Source: UBA10906 sp049296695
GTDB lineage: Bacteria > Pseudomonadota > Gammaproteobacteria > Methylococcales > Methylomonadaceae
Direction of reading: 5' to 3'
Assembly: GCA_049296695.1 (NCBI GenBank)
Contig: JBAQSX010000040.1
Coordinates: 1 to 17,638 of the forward strand
Length of the DNA: 17,638 bases
The notes under the pieces were generated by a model, which did not search any database, was not told where the DNA came from, and saw nothing but the letters and a program-made list of their open reading frames with translations. The translations under genes and the position numbers were made by a program. Shown in pieces: positions 1 through 8,010 of this stretch (its first letter is position 1; every line of letters starts with the position of its first letter).

Positions 1-117
1 CCAGGTATTGGTGATAAAGTTTTTGAGAAAATAAAAGACGATATTTTATTAGGTAATTCCACGGCATCTTCTACACCAACAGCTGAAGCGATAATACCTT
101 CTAATAAAAAGAAATAA
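1..117 (+). CDS. Helix-hairpin-helix (ComEA-like) protein, 3' end only
   Basis: The reading frame is open from the first base and stops with TAA at 115-117, leaving the last 38 residues. They begin with PGIGDKVFEKIKDDI, which matches the second hairpin of a helix-hairpin-helix DNA-binding domain (GxG turn followed by an amphipathic helix), as found at the C-terminus of ComEA and related small DNA-binding proteins. A short Ser/Thr/Ala-rich tail ending in KKK follows. ComEA proteins bind DNA during natural transformation, but the diagnostic N-terminal part is outside the window, so only the HhH fold is supported. A likely terminator follows at 131-163. Confidence 0.6.
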   Translation, partial: PGIGDKVFEKIKDDILLGNSTASSTPTAEAIIPSNKKK

Positions 118-130
118 TTTAATGATAGAT

Positions 131-163
131 AGCCTACATTTAAAGTAAAAATAAGGCTTTTTT
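131..163 (+). terminator. Possible Rho-independent terminator after the HhH gene
   Basis: AGCCT (131-135) pairs with AGGCT (154-158). An inner ATTT/AAAT pairing (138-141 with 149-152) is possible, and a run of T follows (158-163). The stem is short and AT-rich, so strength is uncertain, but the position 14 bases after the stop codon fits. Confidence 0.5.
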
Positions 164-458
164 AATATCTACAACTCAAATATCCAACCTTCTGTAAAAC
201 CTCTCTATTTGTCCATTCAGCACGAATTCTAAAAAAATAGGCGAGTGGCTTATCTTGCTCAGCTTCAATATTGTTTTTACTATTTTAATTTAGTCCCCAC
301 TAAGTTACGCATAAATCCATAATACGCTATGATATTAAAAAGCTATCTGCTAATTATGACTTTGTCGTTTGTGAACCAGTATCTGTAAAATTCAATAATC
401 AAATTATCGGCAGAGTGCAAATACATAAAGCATTAACCGAAATTATCCAGCATACATG

Positions 459-479
459 CCGCTTATACGTCATAAGCGG
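459..479. repeat. Perfect 8-bp inverted repeat
   Basis: CCGCTTAT (459-466) and ATAAGCGG (472-479) are exact inverted copies around a 5-base centre. No T-run follows on either strand, so it does not look like a terminator. It sits inside the unrecognised 304-519 frame. Function is unknown; a protein-binding palindrome or the remains of a small mobile element are both possible. Confidence 0.5.
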
Positions 480-724
480 ATTATCTAACAGGCACATTAT
501 TAATTACTTGAAAAGCTAATTACTTTATTGTGTTATATAGAGTAGCGAATTCAAGCAGACTATAACGCACAAACTATCCTTCTTGAAGCATATCGCGTCC
601 TTTGTTGAAAAAATAAAGCGCGGTGGCAAAATACCACCCATCAAAGATTTAACTTAAGATACAGCAACGCGTAAACACAGCGATTAATAGTTATTTGTGC
701 GTATGTTACTATTTAATGCTACTC

Positions 725-752
725 TTGAAAAACCAATACCACACTTTATATT
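725..752 (+). promoter_or_regulatory. Probable sigma-70 promoter of fmdB
   Basis: TTGAAA at 725-730 (5 of 6 to the -35 consensus) and TATATT at 747-752 (5 of 6 to the -10 consensus) are separated by 16 bases. Transcription would start about 17-20 bases before the ATG at 777, leaving a short leader that contains the ACGGAG ribosome-binding site at 765-770. Confidence 0.55.
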
Positions 753-776
753 TACAGTCTTTTTACGGAGTTTTTT

Positions 777-1037
777 ATGCCTATTTATGAATACCAATGC
801 CAAGCCTGCGGACACCTCCACGAAGCTTTACAAAAATTAAACGCAGAACCTTTAATAGTTTGTCCTGCTTGCACTCAGCCCGAATTAATGAAAAAAATCT
901 CCGCCGCTGGTTTTAGATTAAAAGGCGGCGGTTGGTATGAAACCGATTTTAAAAGTGGTTCAAAAAAGAATATCGCCTCCGATTCAGCCCCTGCTTGCTC
1001 TACAGGCGGTTGCAATGGCGGCGGTTGTAAAAGCTAA
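777..1037 (+). CDS. FmdB-family zinc-ribbon protein
   Basis: This 86-residue protein begins MPIYEYQCQACGH, the signature start of the FmdB/CxxC_CxxC_SSSS family of putative regulatory proteins. One CxxC knuckle is at residues 8-11 and a second, CPAC, is near residue 29; together they should bind one zinc ion. The middle carries the typical MKKISAAGFRLKGGGWYETDF segment, and the tail is rich in Cys and Gly. Length is normal for the family. ACGGAG six bases before the ATG supports the start. In many proteobacteria this gene lies immediately upstream of aspS; here the two are separated by about 9 kb of accessory genes. The molecular role of the family is not well established. Confidence 0.9.
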   Translation: MPIYEYQCQACGHLHEALQKLNAEPLIVCPACTQPELMKKISAAGFRLKGGGWYETDFKSGSKKNIASDSAPACSTGGCNGGGCKS

Positions 1038-1042
1038 TAAGC

Positions 1043-1089
1043 CACACTTAAATTTACAAATAAAGTGTGCTGAAACTTCAGCGCACTTT
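1043..1089 (+). promoter_or_regulatory. fmdB-downstream hairpins, possible terminator or attenuator
   Basis: AAAGTGTGCTGA (1062-1073) pairs with TCAGCGCACTTT (1078-1089) over 12 bp with one G-U pair and a 4-base loop, flanked by A-rich and short T-rich ends like a two-way terminator. The same 5' arm can instead pair with CACACTT at 1043-1049 (7 bp with AAGTGTG at 1063-1069), so two mutually exclusive hairpins are possible. It lies between the fmdB stop and the start of the DUF2971 gene. The simplest reading is the fmdB terminator. Confidence 0.55.
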
Positions 1090-1122
1090 ACTAAAAAAAC
1101 AAATAATAATAACAGCCCCTCG

Positions 1123-2172
1123 ATGACAACCACAAAAGAGCATTTATACCATTACACCACCCAAGAAGGCTTATTAGGTATTCTCGAAAATAATAGTCTT
1201 TGGGCAACGCATTATAAATTTTTAAGCGATTATTCAGAAATGAGCTTATTTAAAAATAAGCTCATTGAATTTGTTGAACATGACGCTTTGAAATCATTAA
1301 AAAAAGTTTATTCTGAGGCAAGTAAAAAAATAATATCCGCTGATAAAGAAATTGCCGCTTTAAATGAAGATGAAAAACACGATTTAGCAGAAGATGCCGC
1401 AGAATTTTATTATAAAGAAAAAACACATGTCTTAATTAATGAATTATATAATCATATTGAACAGTTTTGCGAAATTTATATTACTTCATTTTGTGAAAGT
1501 CATTTCTCAAAAGATCAGGATCAACATAATAATGGATTATTAAAACAATGGCTCGTTTATGGTAAAGAGGGTGGTTATGCAATTGAATTTAATAAAAACA
1601 GTTTAAAAAAGCTAATCATAGAAGAAAAGAAACGCTTCAATTATAAGATTTTTTGTAATGATGTGCATTACAGTGGTGATGAAGAATATTATAAAGAATA
1701 TTTTGCTAATGATTTAGATAATATCAAATGTTTCGTCAAAGAGCGAATGCAACAAAAAACAATAGGAACTACCTTAACACAACCCATATTAGATGCTTTG
1801 ATTCGTTGCACTATGTTTTATAAAGATGAACGTTTTATAGAGGAAAAAGAATTTAAAATTATTGCCTTACCTGAAATAAAATTATTTTCTTTTTTAAGAT
1901 TTGATTTTTTAAAAAATCGCTCTCAATATAATAAACCACGAAAATTTCGTGAAAGAAATGGTGAATTAATCCCTTATATTGAGTTATTTGATTGTCATAA
2001 AAAAAATGATAAAACAAAAAAAATAAATCCACCGTTACCTATACAAAAAATTATTGTAGGGCCTCATAAAGACAAAGAAGCTAGAGCCATTTGGTTAAAA
2101 ATACAATTAGCCAGTATGGGCAGAAGTGATATTAAAGTAGCAGTGTCACAAATTCCGTTTGTGGAATATTAA
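1123..2172 (+). CDS. DUF2971 domain protein
   Basis: I place the start at the ATG at 1123 (349 residues). The open frame runs further upstream, but only over the fmdB 3' end and its hairpin, and family members start just before the LYHYT motif. No good Shine-Dalgarno sequence is visible. The family pattern is clear: LYHYTTQEGLLGILENNSLW from residue 8, a YGKEGGYAIEF block at 146-156 (corresponding to the usual W-x-H/Y-Y...G-x-x-I-x-F), and FIEEKEFKI at about 238-246 (the usual E-x-E-W-R block). DUF2971 proteins are common in defence islands and their biochemistry is not settled. The order H10, Y, E resembles the H-Y-E triad of ADP-ribosyltransferases, which is inference from pattern only. It precedes the TerB gene by 35 bases and may be co-transcribed with it. 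Confidence 0.8.
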   Translation: MTTTKEHLYHYTTQEGLLGILENNSLWATHYKFLSDYSEMSLFKNKLIEFVEHDALKSLKKVYSEASKKIISADKEIAALNEDEKHDLAEDAAEFYYKEKTHVLINELYNHIEQFCEIYITSFCESHFSKDQDQHNNGLLKQWLVYGKEGGYAIEFNKNSLKKLIIEEKKRFNYKIFCNDVHYSGDEEYYKEYFANDLDNIKCFVKERMQQKTIGTTLTQPILDALIRCTMFYKDERFIEEKEFKIIALPEIKLFSFLRFDFLKNRSQYNKPRKFRERNGELIPYIELFDCHKKNDKTKKINPPLPIQKIIVGPHKDKEARAIWLKIQLASMGRSDIKVAVSQIPFVEY

Positions 2173-2207
2173 TTAAATTGTAAATAATTAATCATTATTG
2201 AAACTTC

Positions 2208-4421
2208 ATGAATCAAAAATTAAAAAAAAACGAAGTTATTAATCTAAGCCAAATAGCTTCGCAAACCAAAACCTTTGTTATTCATATAAAATGGCAACAA
2301 AAAAATAACAAGCCTATTATAAGCACCATCAATCTCAGCGCATTAACGCTCAATAAAAATAATGAAATAAATGATATTATTTCCGTTGAGCAACCCGTAG
2401 GTGAGGCGCAAGCTATTTTACTCAAAAATCAAAGTTTCAAAATTGATTTATCTAAAATACCGCTATCAACAAAAAACATTATTTTTACCTTAAACAGTAA
2501 ACTATTAAATTTAAATCTGCTAACGATTACAAGCACCCTTTTTGATTTTAATAGCCAACAAGAATTAGCGCATTATATTATTGATGATACCACAGCCGAA
2601 AATACATTAATCGCGCTGGTACTTTATCGTCATCAAACGCAATGGCACTTAAAAGCAATAGCGCAAAATGATAATTTAAATATACAAACTAATCATGATA
2701 ATAAAATTGAAGATTCAGATATTATTGAAGTCTCTGAGTCAGAAATTATTAATTATGATAATGTAAATTCAAATAAGGTAGTTGTCCCATTTTGGGCAAT
2801 GCAATATATTTATTCAAACACTGCACTTAATAATGCGACTAAAGAACAAACTGATTTTTATTTTTATTTTAAAGAACAATTCTTAAATGACAATTACATC
2901 GAATTAGGTAATAATTTAAACTATGCCTTTGTATTATTGTTTGATTTAATTGATGAATACAGCCATCATCAATATTTTAATGACCTTAAAAAACAATTAA
3001 CTTTATTAGGTGTCTTTTATCCAAAAACTAAACCCTATTGTATTAGAGAACTAGAAAAATTACAGCAGGGTTATGGTTATAGTCGCTATGATAATTACTA
3101 TGCTCGCTATAATTATAATAGCAATGGATTAGGTAATATTTATAAAGAGCGTCTACAGTTAAATGTAGAGCAAGTAAGCGCACTTAATCAATTTAATTAT
3201 CAAAAAAATGTTTTTTCAGAAATAGAGTATTGTCTAACTGAATTAATACTGTTGTATTTGCGCGTCATTGAACAATTAGAAACCGACTATGTGGCGCAAA
3301 ATACAACACTTACTAAACATATCGAACTTATTGGCGACCTTATTGCAAGAAAAGAATACCGTTATCGAAAAGGCAGTAAAAATTATAATGCGTGTACTTT
3401 AGAAATGAAGGCGAAATTATTATTGATTATCTTTAAATGTTGTGAAAATGAATTACGCGAAAAATATGAATTTAACAAACCACTCAGCATTGATTATTAT
3501 TACAAACATCCCGATATTAATGCTGAATTAAATGATAACTTCATGCTAAATGTATTGAGGCTAATTGAAACTCAAGCCGCCAATATCAAGCCACTTGATG
3601 AAACAGCCGAACTAGCGATTAATTTGGTTAATAAAAGCCGTTGGAAAACTAAATTTAAACAATTAACCGATAATTTTACTGTGCCAAAAGCGTGGCAATT
3701 TGTGGAGGACATAAAAAAATTAGCGCGATTAAATCAAGGGAGTGTTTATGTAAAAACATTATTTTTTGATGCCTATAAATTTAGCGTTGCTTTTGTTAAA
3801 GAACCTGCCTTAGTATTATATTGCTATTATAGTTATCATTATGATGCTAGCCCTAATAAATATAAAAAATTAATTAAAAAAGAACAAAAACTATTATTTT
3901 CAACTAGCAAACAACAACAAAGTTTTGATGCCATTATTAGTGAATTACTTAAAACTAAAAATCTTGAAACTGCTCTGCAACAAATCAGCGATTTTTATAC
4001 CATTACCCGCAAAACCATTCAATTAAATCATCAAGAAATTAGTAGTATACAACAGCAACATCATCACACGGTTGCTTTATTAAATACTTATTTGCAAGAT
4101 GATAATGAACAGCCTGTGCTTGAAACCAAGCCCATTAATGAAAACCTTGTAAAAACCCAAACAACTGTTATTACCAGCAATCAACTAGGACTTAATGAAG
4201 TACAATTCATGCTGATAAAATTATTCCCTGAGCATGATTTTAGTATTGAAAAAAGCATTATTGAAAAGCTAGTCAAAGAACAAGGTTTATTTACTAGTCA
4301 AGTAATTGATAGTATTAATGAAGCGTGTTATGACCTTATAGATGATGTTTTAATTGAACAAGAAGATGACAATTATTGTATTAACCTCAAGTATTACCAA
4401 AGGATTATTGATTTATGTTAA
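2208..4421 (+). CDS. TerD-like / TerB-N / TerB-C multidomain protein
   Basis: This 737-residue protein starts with a region (about 20-155) that reads like a TerD-type beta-sandwich, closing with LYRHQTQWHLKAIAQ at 139-153, comparable to the ELYR...W+F.A end of TerD. A linker leads to VVPFWAMQYIYSN at 192 and an alpha-helical TerB-N-like region covering roughly 190-450. Residues 288-306 are rich in Tyr and Asn (seven Tyr in nineteen). The final block (about 660-737, containing SINEACYDLIDDVLIE) fits TerB-C. TerB-N/TerB-C proteins are known next to superfamily 2 helicases and P-loop ATPases in Ter-linked stress and phage-response clusters, as here. The role is probably scaffolding or sensing; no catalytic motif is evident. 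Its stop overlaps the next gene by 7 bases, so translation is probably coupled. The start lacks a strong ribosome site. Confidence 0.75.
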   Translation: MNQKLKKNEVINLSQIASQTKTFVIHIKWQQKNNKPIISTINLSALTLNKNNEINDIISVEQPVGEAQAILLKNQSFKIDLSKIPLSTKNIIFTLNSKLLNLNLLTITSTLFDFNSQQELAHYIIDDTTAENTLIALVLYRHQTQWHLKAIAQNDNLNIQTNHDNKIEDSDIIEVSESEIINYDNVNSNKVVVPFWAMQYIYSNTALNNATKEQTDFYFYFKEQFLNDNYIELGNNLNYAFVLLFDLIDEYSHHQYFNDLKKQLTLLGVFYPKTKPYCIRELEKLQQGYGYSRYDNYYARYNYNSNGLGNIYKERLQLNVEQVSALNQFNYQKNVFSEIEYCLTELILLYLRVIEQLETDYVAQNTTLTKHIELIGDLIARKEYRYRKGSKNYNACTLEMKAKLLLIIFKCCENELREKYEFNKPLSIDYYYKHPDINAELNDNFMLNVLRLIETQAANIKPLDETAELAINLVNKSRWKTKFKQLTDNFTVPKAWQFVEDIKKLARLNQGSVYVKTLFFDAYKFSVAFVKEPALVLYCYYSYHYDASPNKYKKLIKKEQKLLFSTSKQQQSFDAIISELLKTKNLETALQQISDFYTITRKTIQLNHQEISSIQQQHHHTVALLNTYLQDDNEQPVLETKPINENLVKTQTTVITSNQLGLNEVQFMLIKLFPEHDFSIEKSIIEKLVKEQGLFTSQVIDSINEACYDLIDDVLIEQEDDNYCINLKYYQRIIDLC

Positions 4422-5731
4422 ATAACGTAAAACCCAAAGAAGCCACCGCGATTATTAATTCTTTATTAGGCGGCGTTGTTCCAAAAATAGGCGTGCAACA
4501 TATTACCGTAGGTCGCTCTGATGAAATTAACGCGGTGATTGCGGCGTTAAATGATGTGAAAGCGGGACATAGTATGGTTAAATTTTGGATTGGCGATTTT
4601 GGTTGCGGTAAATCCTTTATGTTGCATTTGCTTAATACCTTAGCGTTAAAACAAAAATTTGTGGTTGCTAATGCCAATTTCACCCCTGAAAATCGTTTAT
4701 ATGCCAATGACGGTAAAGCCGTGGCATTATATACGGCAATTATTGATAATATTGCCATTCAAACCAAACCTGAAGGCGGCGCGTTAGCCACGTTAATTGA
4801 AAAATGGATTGAACACGTTATTATCGAGACAGCAAATCATAATAATATCGCCTTAACTGAAATTCGTAGTGAGCAGTATGCGGCTTTAATTCAAAATAAC
4901 ATTATTAAAACCGCGCATCAATTAACTGATGTCGGTGGTTTTGATTTTGCCACGGTGATTTTAAAGTATTACGAAGGCTATATTACTGAAAATGAATTAT
5001 TGCGCCGTAATGCTTTGCGATGGTTAAAAGGTGAATACTCAACTAAAACTGAGGCGAGGCAAGATTTAGGGATTCGTGAGATTATTAATGACAGTAATTA
5101 TTATGATATGTTAAAAAACTTTTGTAAATTATTCATAAGTATTGGTTACAGTGGTTTTGTGATTAATTTAGATGAGGCGATTAATTTATATAAAATATCG
5201 ACCGCGACTATGCGTGAAAAGAATTATGAAAAAATACTCACTATTTATAATGATTGTTTTCAAGGTAAAGTAGAGCATTTATTTATTAATTTTGCGGCAA
5301 CAGTGGAAACTTTAGAAAATGAACGCCGTGGCTTATTTAGTTATGGGGCATTAAAAAGACGCTTAGAAACTAATAAGTTTGCTACGTTGACACAACGCGA
5401 TTTTGCCCAACCTGTCATTAAATTAATGCCACTGAGTCATAATGAAATTTATTTATTATTAGTAAAACTCAAAGCGATTTTTGATTTTAATTATCAAACA
5501 GAGTTAGCCATTAATGACGGCGATATTCACGCGTTTATGGAAGAGTTATTTAATAAACCCGGTGCAGAAGAGTTTTTAACACCTAGTGAAGTGATTAGAG
5601 ATTTTTTAAATATCTTAAGTGTTTTGCGTCAAAATCCACAATTAGACAAAGCACAGTTATTTAAACAAATGACTATTAGCGATGAACGACCTAATGAATT
5701 AAGCGCGTTAAATGACATTGAGGAATTATAA
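4415..5731 (+). CDS. BrxD-like P-loop ATPase (DUF2791)
   Basis: This 438-residue protein has the N-terminal pattern of the BREX ATP-binding protein BrxD / DUF2791 family: an early AIINSLLGGVVP segment, GR at 33-34, and a canonical Walker A motif GDFGCGKS at 60-67. A Walker B follows, GFVINLDEAINL with D253 and E254. The C-terminal half is helical and includes FLTPSEVIRDFLNIL near residue 390, as expected for the winged-helix end of these ATPases. In type 2 BREX, brxD sits beside the helicase gene brxHI; the same pair is present here without the other BREX components. It overlaps the TerB gene by 7 bases, and its TAA shares one base with the ATG of the helicase gene (TAATG), so the three genes form a coupled operon. 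Confidence 0.8.
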   Translation: MLNNVKPKEATAIINSLLGGVVPKIGVQHITVGRSDEINAVIAALNDVKAGHSMVKFWIGDFGCGKSFMLHLLNTLALKQKFVVANANFTPENRLYANDGKAVALYTAIIDNIAIQTKPEGGALATLIEKWIEHVIIETANHNNIALTEIRSEQYAALIQNNIIKTAHQLTDVGGFDFATVILKYYEGYITENELLRRNALRWLKGEYSTKTEARQDLGIREIINDSNYYDMLKNFCKLFISIGYSGFVINLDEAINLYKISTATMREKNYEKILTIYNDCFQGKVEHLFINFAATVETLENERRGLFSYGALKRRLETNKFATLTQRDFAQPVIKLMPLSHNEIYLLLVKLKAIFDFNYQTELAINDGDIHAFMEELFNKPGAEEFLTPSEVIRDFLNILSVLRQNPQLDKAQLFKQMTISDERPNELSALNDIEEL

Positions 5732-7857
5732 TGTCGCTTGAATTATTGTCGCCGCTAATACGCCACTATATTCATAAACAACGCTGGCAGAAATTACGCC
5801 CTATCCAAGTGGCGGCAATTGAAAGAATTATTAATACTAAGCAACATTATATTTTAGCCTCACCCACCGCTTCGGGTAAAACGGAGGCGGCATTTTTACC
5901 GATTTTATCGCAAGTAAATTTCCAAGAAACTGGGGTGCAGGTTTTATATATCTCGCCCTTAATTGCATTAATTAATGACCAATTTTTTAGAATTGAAGCC
6001 CTGTGTCAACATTTAGATATTACTATTACTAAATGGCACGGTGAGGCGAAGCTATCGGCAAAACAAAAACTATTAAAAAATCCTAATGGCATTGTCTTTA
6101 TTACCCCTGAATCTTTAGAATCGTTATTTATTAACAAGCCTTTTGAAATTAAATCATTATTTGCACAATTAAAATTTGTCGTTATTGATGAACTGCACGC
6201 CTTTATTGGCACAAACCGAGGCATACAATTAAAGTCTTTATTAGCGCGTTTGCAAAGCTTGAATCATGATTCTTTTAGAATTATTGGCTTATCCGCCACT
6301 ATTGGTGATTATCATGAAGCGAAGCAATTTACAGGTAATAGTGATAATACTAAGGTTTTGCTGGATAAAACTAAAAAACAATGTCAGGTTGAATTTAAGT
6401 ATTTTGACAATCAAGGAACTGAATTACCGTTGGAGTTATTAAAAGATTTATATAGCAATACCTACCATGATAAAGTATTAATCTTTCCCAATAGTCGTGG
6501 GCGCGTTGAAGAAATTGCCGTTAAATTAAAAAAAATTGCCACTAAAATTAATGGACACAGCCATTATTTTGCTCATCATTCTTCAGTTGATAAAAGTATT
6601 CGTGAAGAAGTCGAGTATTTTGCCAAGAATAATAAACAGGAAAACTTTACTATTGTCTGCACTTCTACTTTAGAATTAGGTATCGATATTGGTACAGTCA
6701 ATAAAGTGGTACAAATTGATACTAGCCACAGTGTCGCTTCATTAATTCAACGTATTGGCAGAAGTGGACGCAAAGAGAATGAAAACGGTCATTTATTATT
6801 ATATGCCACCAGCGAATATAGTTTATTACAAGCCTTAGCTTGTTGGTTGTTATATCTTGAAAATACGATTGACACGCCGCAGGGTATTAATAAACCTTAT
6901 GATATTTTAGTGCATCAATTATTAGCCATTACTAAACAATACTCAGGTTTGCCTATTACGGATTTAATTGCATTAATACAGGCTAATTTTGCTTTTTTGT
7001 GGCTGGAAAAAAGTGATTGTGAAACGATTATCTCGCATTTAATTGAAATTGAATTATTAGAAAAAATCCATAACGAAGTGATTATTGGTTTGGCAGGTGA
7101 AAAACTGGTGAATACTTGGGATTTTTACGGCGTTTTTAAAAAAGAAGACAATTTTAGGGTACTCAGTAACGGTAATAAAATAGGTGAAGTCCCCTTTTCT
7201 TTGCAATTAGCCGAAAATGAAAATATCTTTTTAGCGGCTAAAATCTGGAAAATGGTGTTTATTGATTTTAATGCTAAAAAAATTGAAGTGGTGTTAGCCA
7301 AAGACGGTAAAAAACCGCTGTTTTTTGGTGAAGGCGCGTTAATTGATGCGCGTATTCGTGAAAAAATGTTGGCTATTTTAATTTCAAATGAATGTTTTGC
7401 TTTTTTAGATGAAAATAGTCAGGCTAAATTGACTGAAATGCGCGATTATTTTGCCAGCTTTGTGTTACAAAATTATCAATGCGACAGACCGTTAGCGGTT
7501 ATTAATCAACAACGCTTATTATTTTTTAGTTTTACCAGTACGCGTATTAATCGCAGTATTGGCTTATTATTTGAAATAGCAGGGATTAGTTATTATTTAA
7601 GAAGTGATATGGTGTTTGAAATTGAATGTGGGCTAGATAATTTTTTAAAACAATGGCACGCATTAACTCAGCCAATTGCTTGCATTGATAGTGATTTAGA
7701 GCGTTTATTAATTAATAAACCTGATATTATTAATTTTTCAAAATTTGGGCAGTATTTGCCCTTAGACTTTCAAGTGAGTTTATTAAAAGAACATTATTTT
7801 GATTTTGATGGCGCGGCGGATTTTTTGAAAGTTTGTCGATTAGTTAGTAATGAATAG
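5731..7857 (+). CDS. BrxHI / Lhr-like DEAD/DEAH-box helicase
   Basis: This 708-residue superfamily 2 helicase carries the motifs in order: a Q-like W..LRPIQ at 19-26, motif I ASPTASGKTE at 43-52, motif II DELH at 153-156, motif III SAT at 188-190, and motif VI QRIGRSGR at 340-347, preceded by STLELGIDIG in the second RecA domain. DELH and IGRSGR are typical of Lhr-type helicases and BrxHI. The C-terminal half (about 380-708) is not helicase core and presumably contains winged-helix and accessory DNA-binding parts. It should translocate on or unwind nucleic acid using ATP, working with the BrxD-like ATPase encoded just before it. It appears to be the last gene of the first module; a 153-base gap follows. 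Confidence 0.85.
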   Translation: MSLELLSPLIRHYIHKQRWQKLRPIQVAAIERIINTKQHYILASPTASGKTEAAFLPILSQVNFQETGVQVLYISPLIALINDQFFRIEALCQHLDITITKWHGEAKLSAKQKLLKNPNGIVFITPESLESLFINKPFEIKSLFAQLKFVVIDELHAFIGTNRGIQLKSLLARLQSLNHDSFRIIGLSATIGDYHEAKQFTGNSDNTKVLLDKTKKQCQVEFKYFDNQGTELPLELLKDLYSNTYHDKVLIFPNSRGRVEEIAVKLKKIATKINGHSHYFAHHSSVDKSIREEVEYFAKNNKQENFTIVCTSTLELGIDIGTVNKVVQIDTSHSVASLIQRIGRSGRKENENGHLLLYATSEYSLLQALACWLLYLENTIDTPQGINKPYDILVHQLLAITKQYSGLPITDLIALIQANFAFLWLEKSDCETIISHLIEIELLEKIHNEVIIGLAGEKLVNTWDFYGVFKKEDNFRVLSNGNKIGEVPFSLQLAENENIFLAAKIWKMVFIDFNAKKIEVVLAKDGKKPLFFGEGALIDARIREKMLAILISNECFAFLDENSQAKLTEMRDYFASFVLQNYQCDRPLAVINQQRLLFFSFTSTRINRSIGLLFEIAGISYYLRSDMVFEIECGLDNFLKQWHALTQPIACIDSDLERLLINKPDIINFSKFGQYLPLDFQVSLLKEHYFDFDGAADFLKVCRLVSNE

Positions 7858-8010
7858 TTTGATAGTAATAATTGTTTTTTTAAGTATAATAAAAGCCAAT
7901 TTAACGCTAACTATATATTATTAAAATTTTTAATTTCACCAGAAATCATTGCATTTAATGGAAAATCTTATAACATTAATTTTATTAACGCCAACTAAAA
8001 CAACATAATT
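7858..8010 (+). promoter_or_regulatory. Intergenic leader of the ATPase-nuclease pair
   Basis: The gap separates the two accessory modules. A perfect TATAAT lies at 7885-7890, with TTGATA at 7859-7864 upstream, but the spacing of 20 bases is longer than ideal, so the promoter call is tentative. Two related 15-base stretches, TTAACGCTAACTATA (7901-7915) and TTAACGCCAACTAAA (7985-7999), match at 13 positions, are in the same orientation, and could be binding sites. No clear terminator for the helicase gene is seen. Confidence 0.35.

Larger units (their letters stand above)
118..776. other. Long mostly non-coding gap with decayed coding scraps
   Basis: I see no intact gene here. Three stretches read like old coding sequence. 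One is on the minus strand at about 145-280, with a ~40-residue frame containing EAEQDKPLAYFFRIRAEWTN. One is on the plus strand at 304-519, open for 71 codons without an ATG and containing YDFVVCEPVSVKFNNQ. One is a short plus-strand frame at about 546-605. None is recognised as a family and their frames do not join. A perfect 8-bp hairpin lies at 459-479. The last 60 bases hold the probable fmdB promoter. The region may be a degenerated gene or a scar of past insertion. Confidence 0.4.

Noticed and set aside
937..1122. Upstream extension of the DUF2971 frame
   Set aside because: It covers the fmdB 3' end and its hairpin in another frame; the family motif begins right after the ATG at 1123.
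2208..7857. Complete BREX system
   Set aside because: Only BrxD- and BrxHI-like genes are present; the methyltransferase, PglZ phosphatase, PglW and BrxC/PglY are absent.
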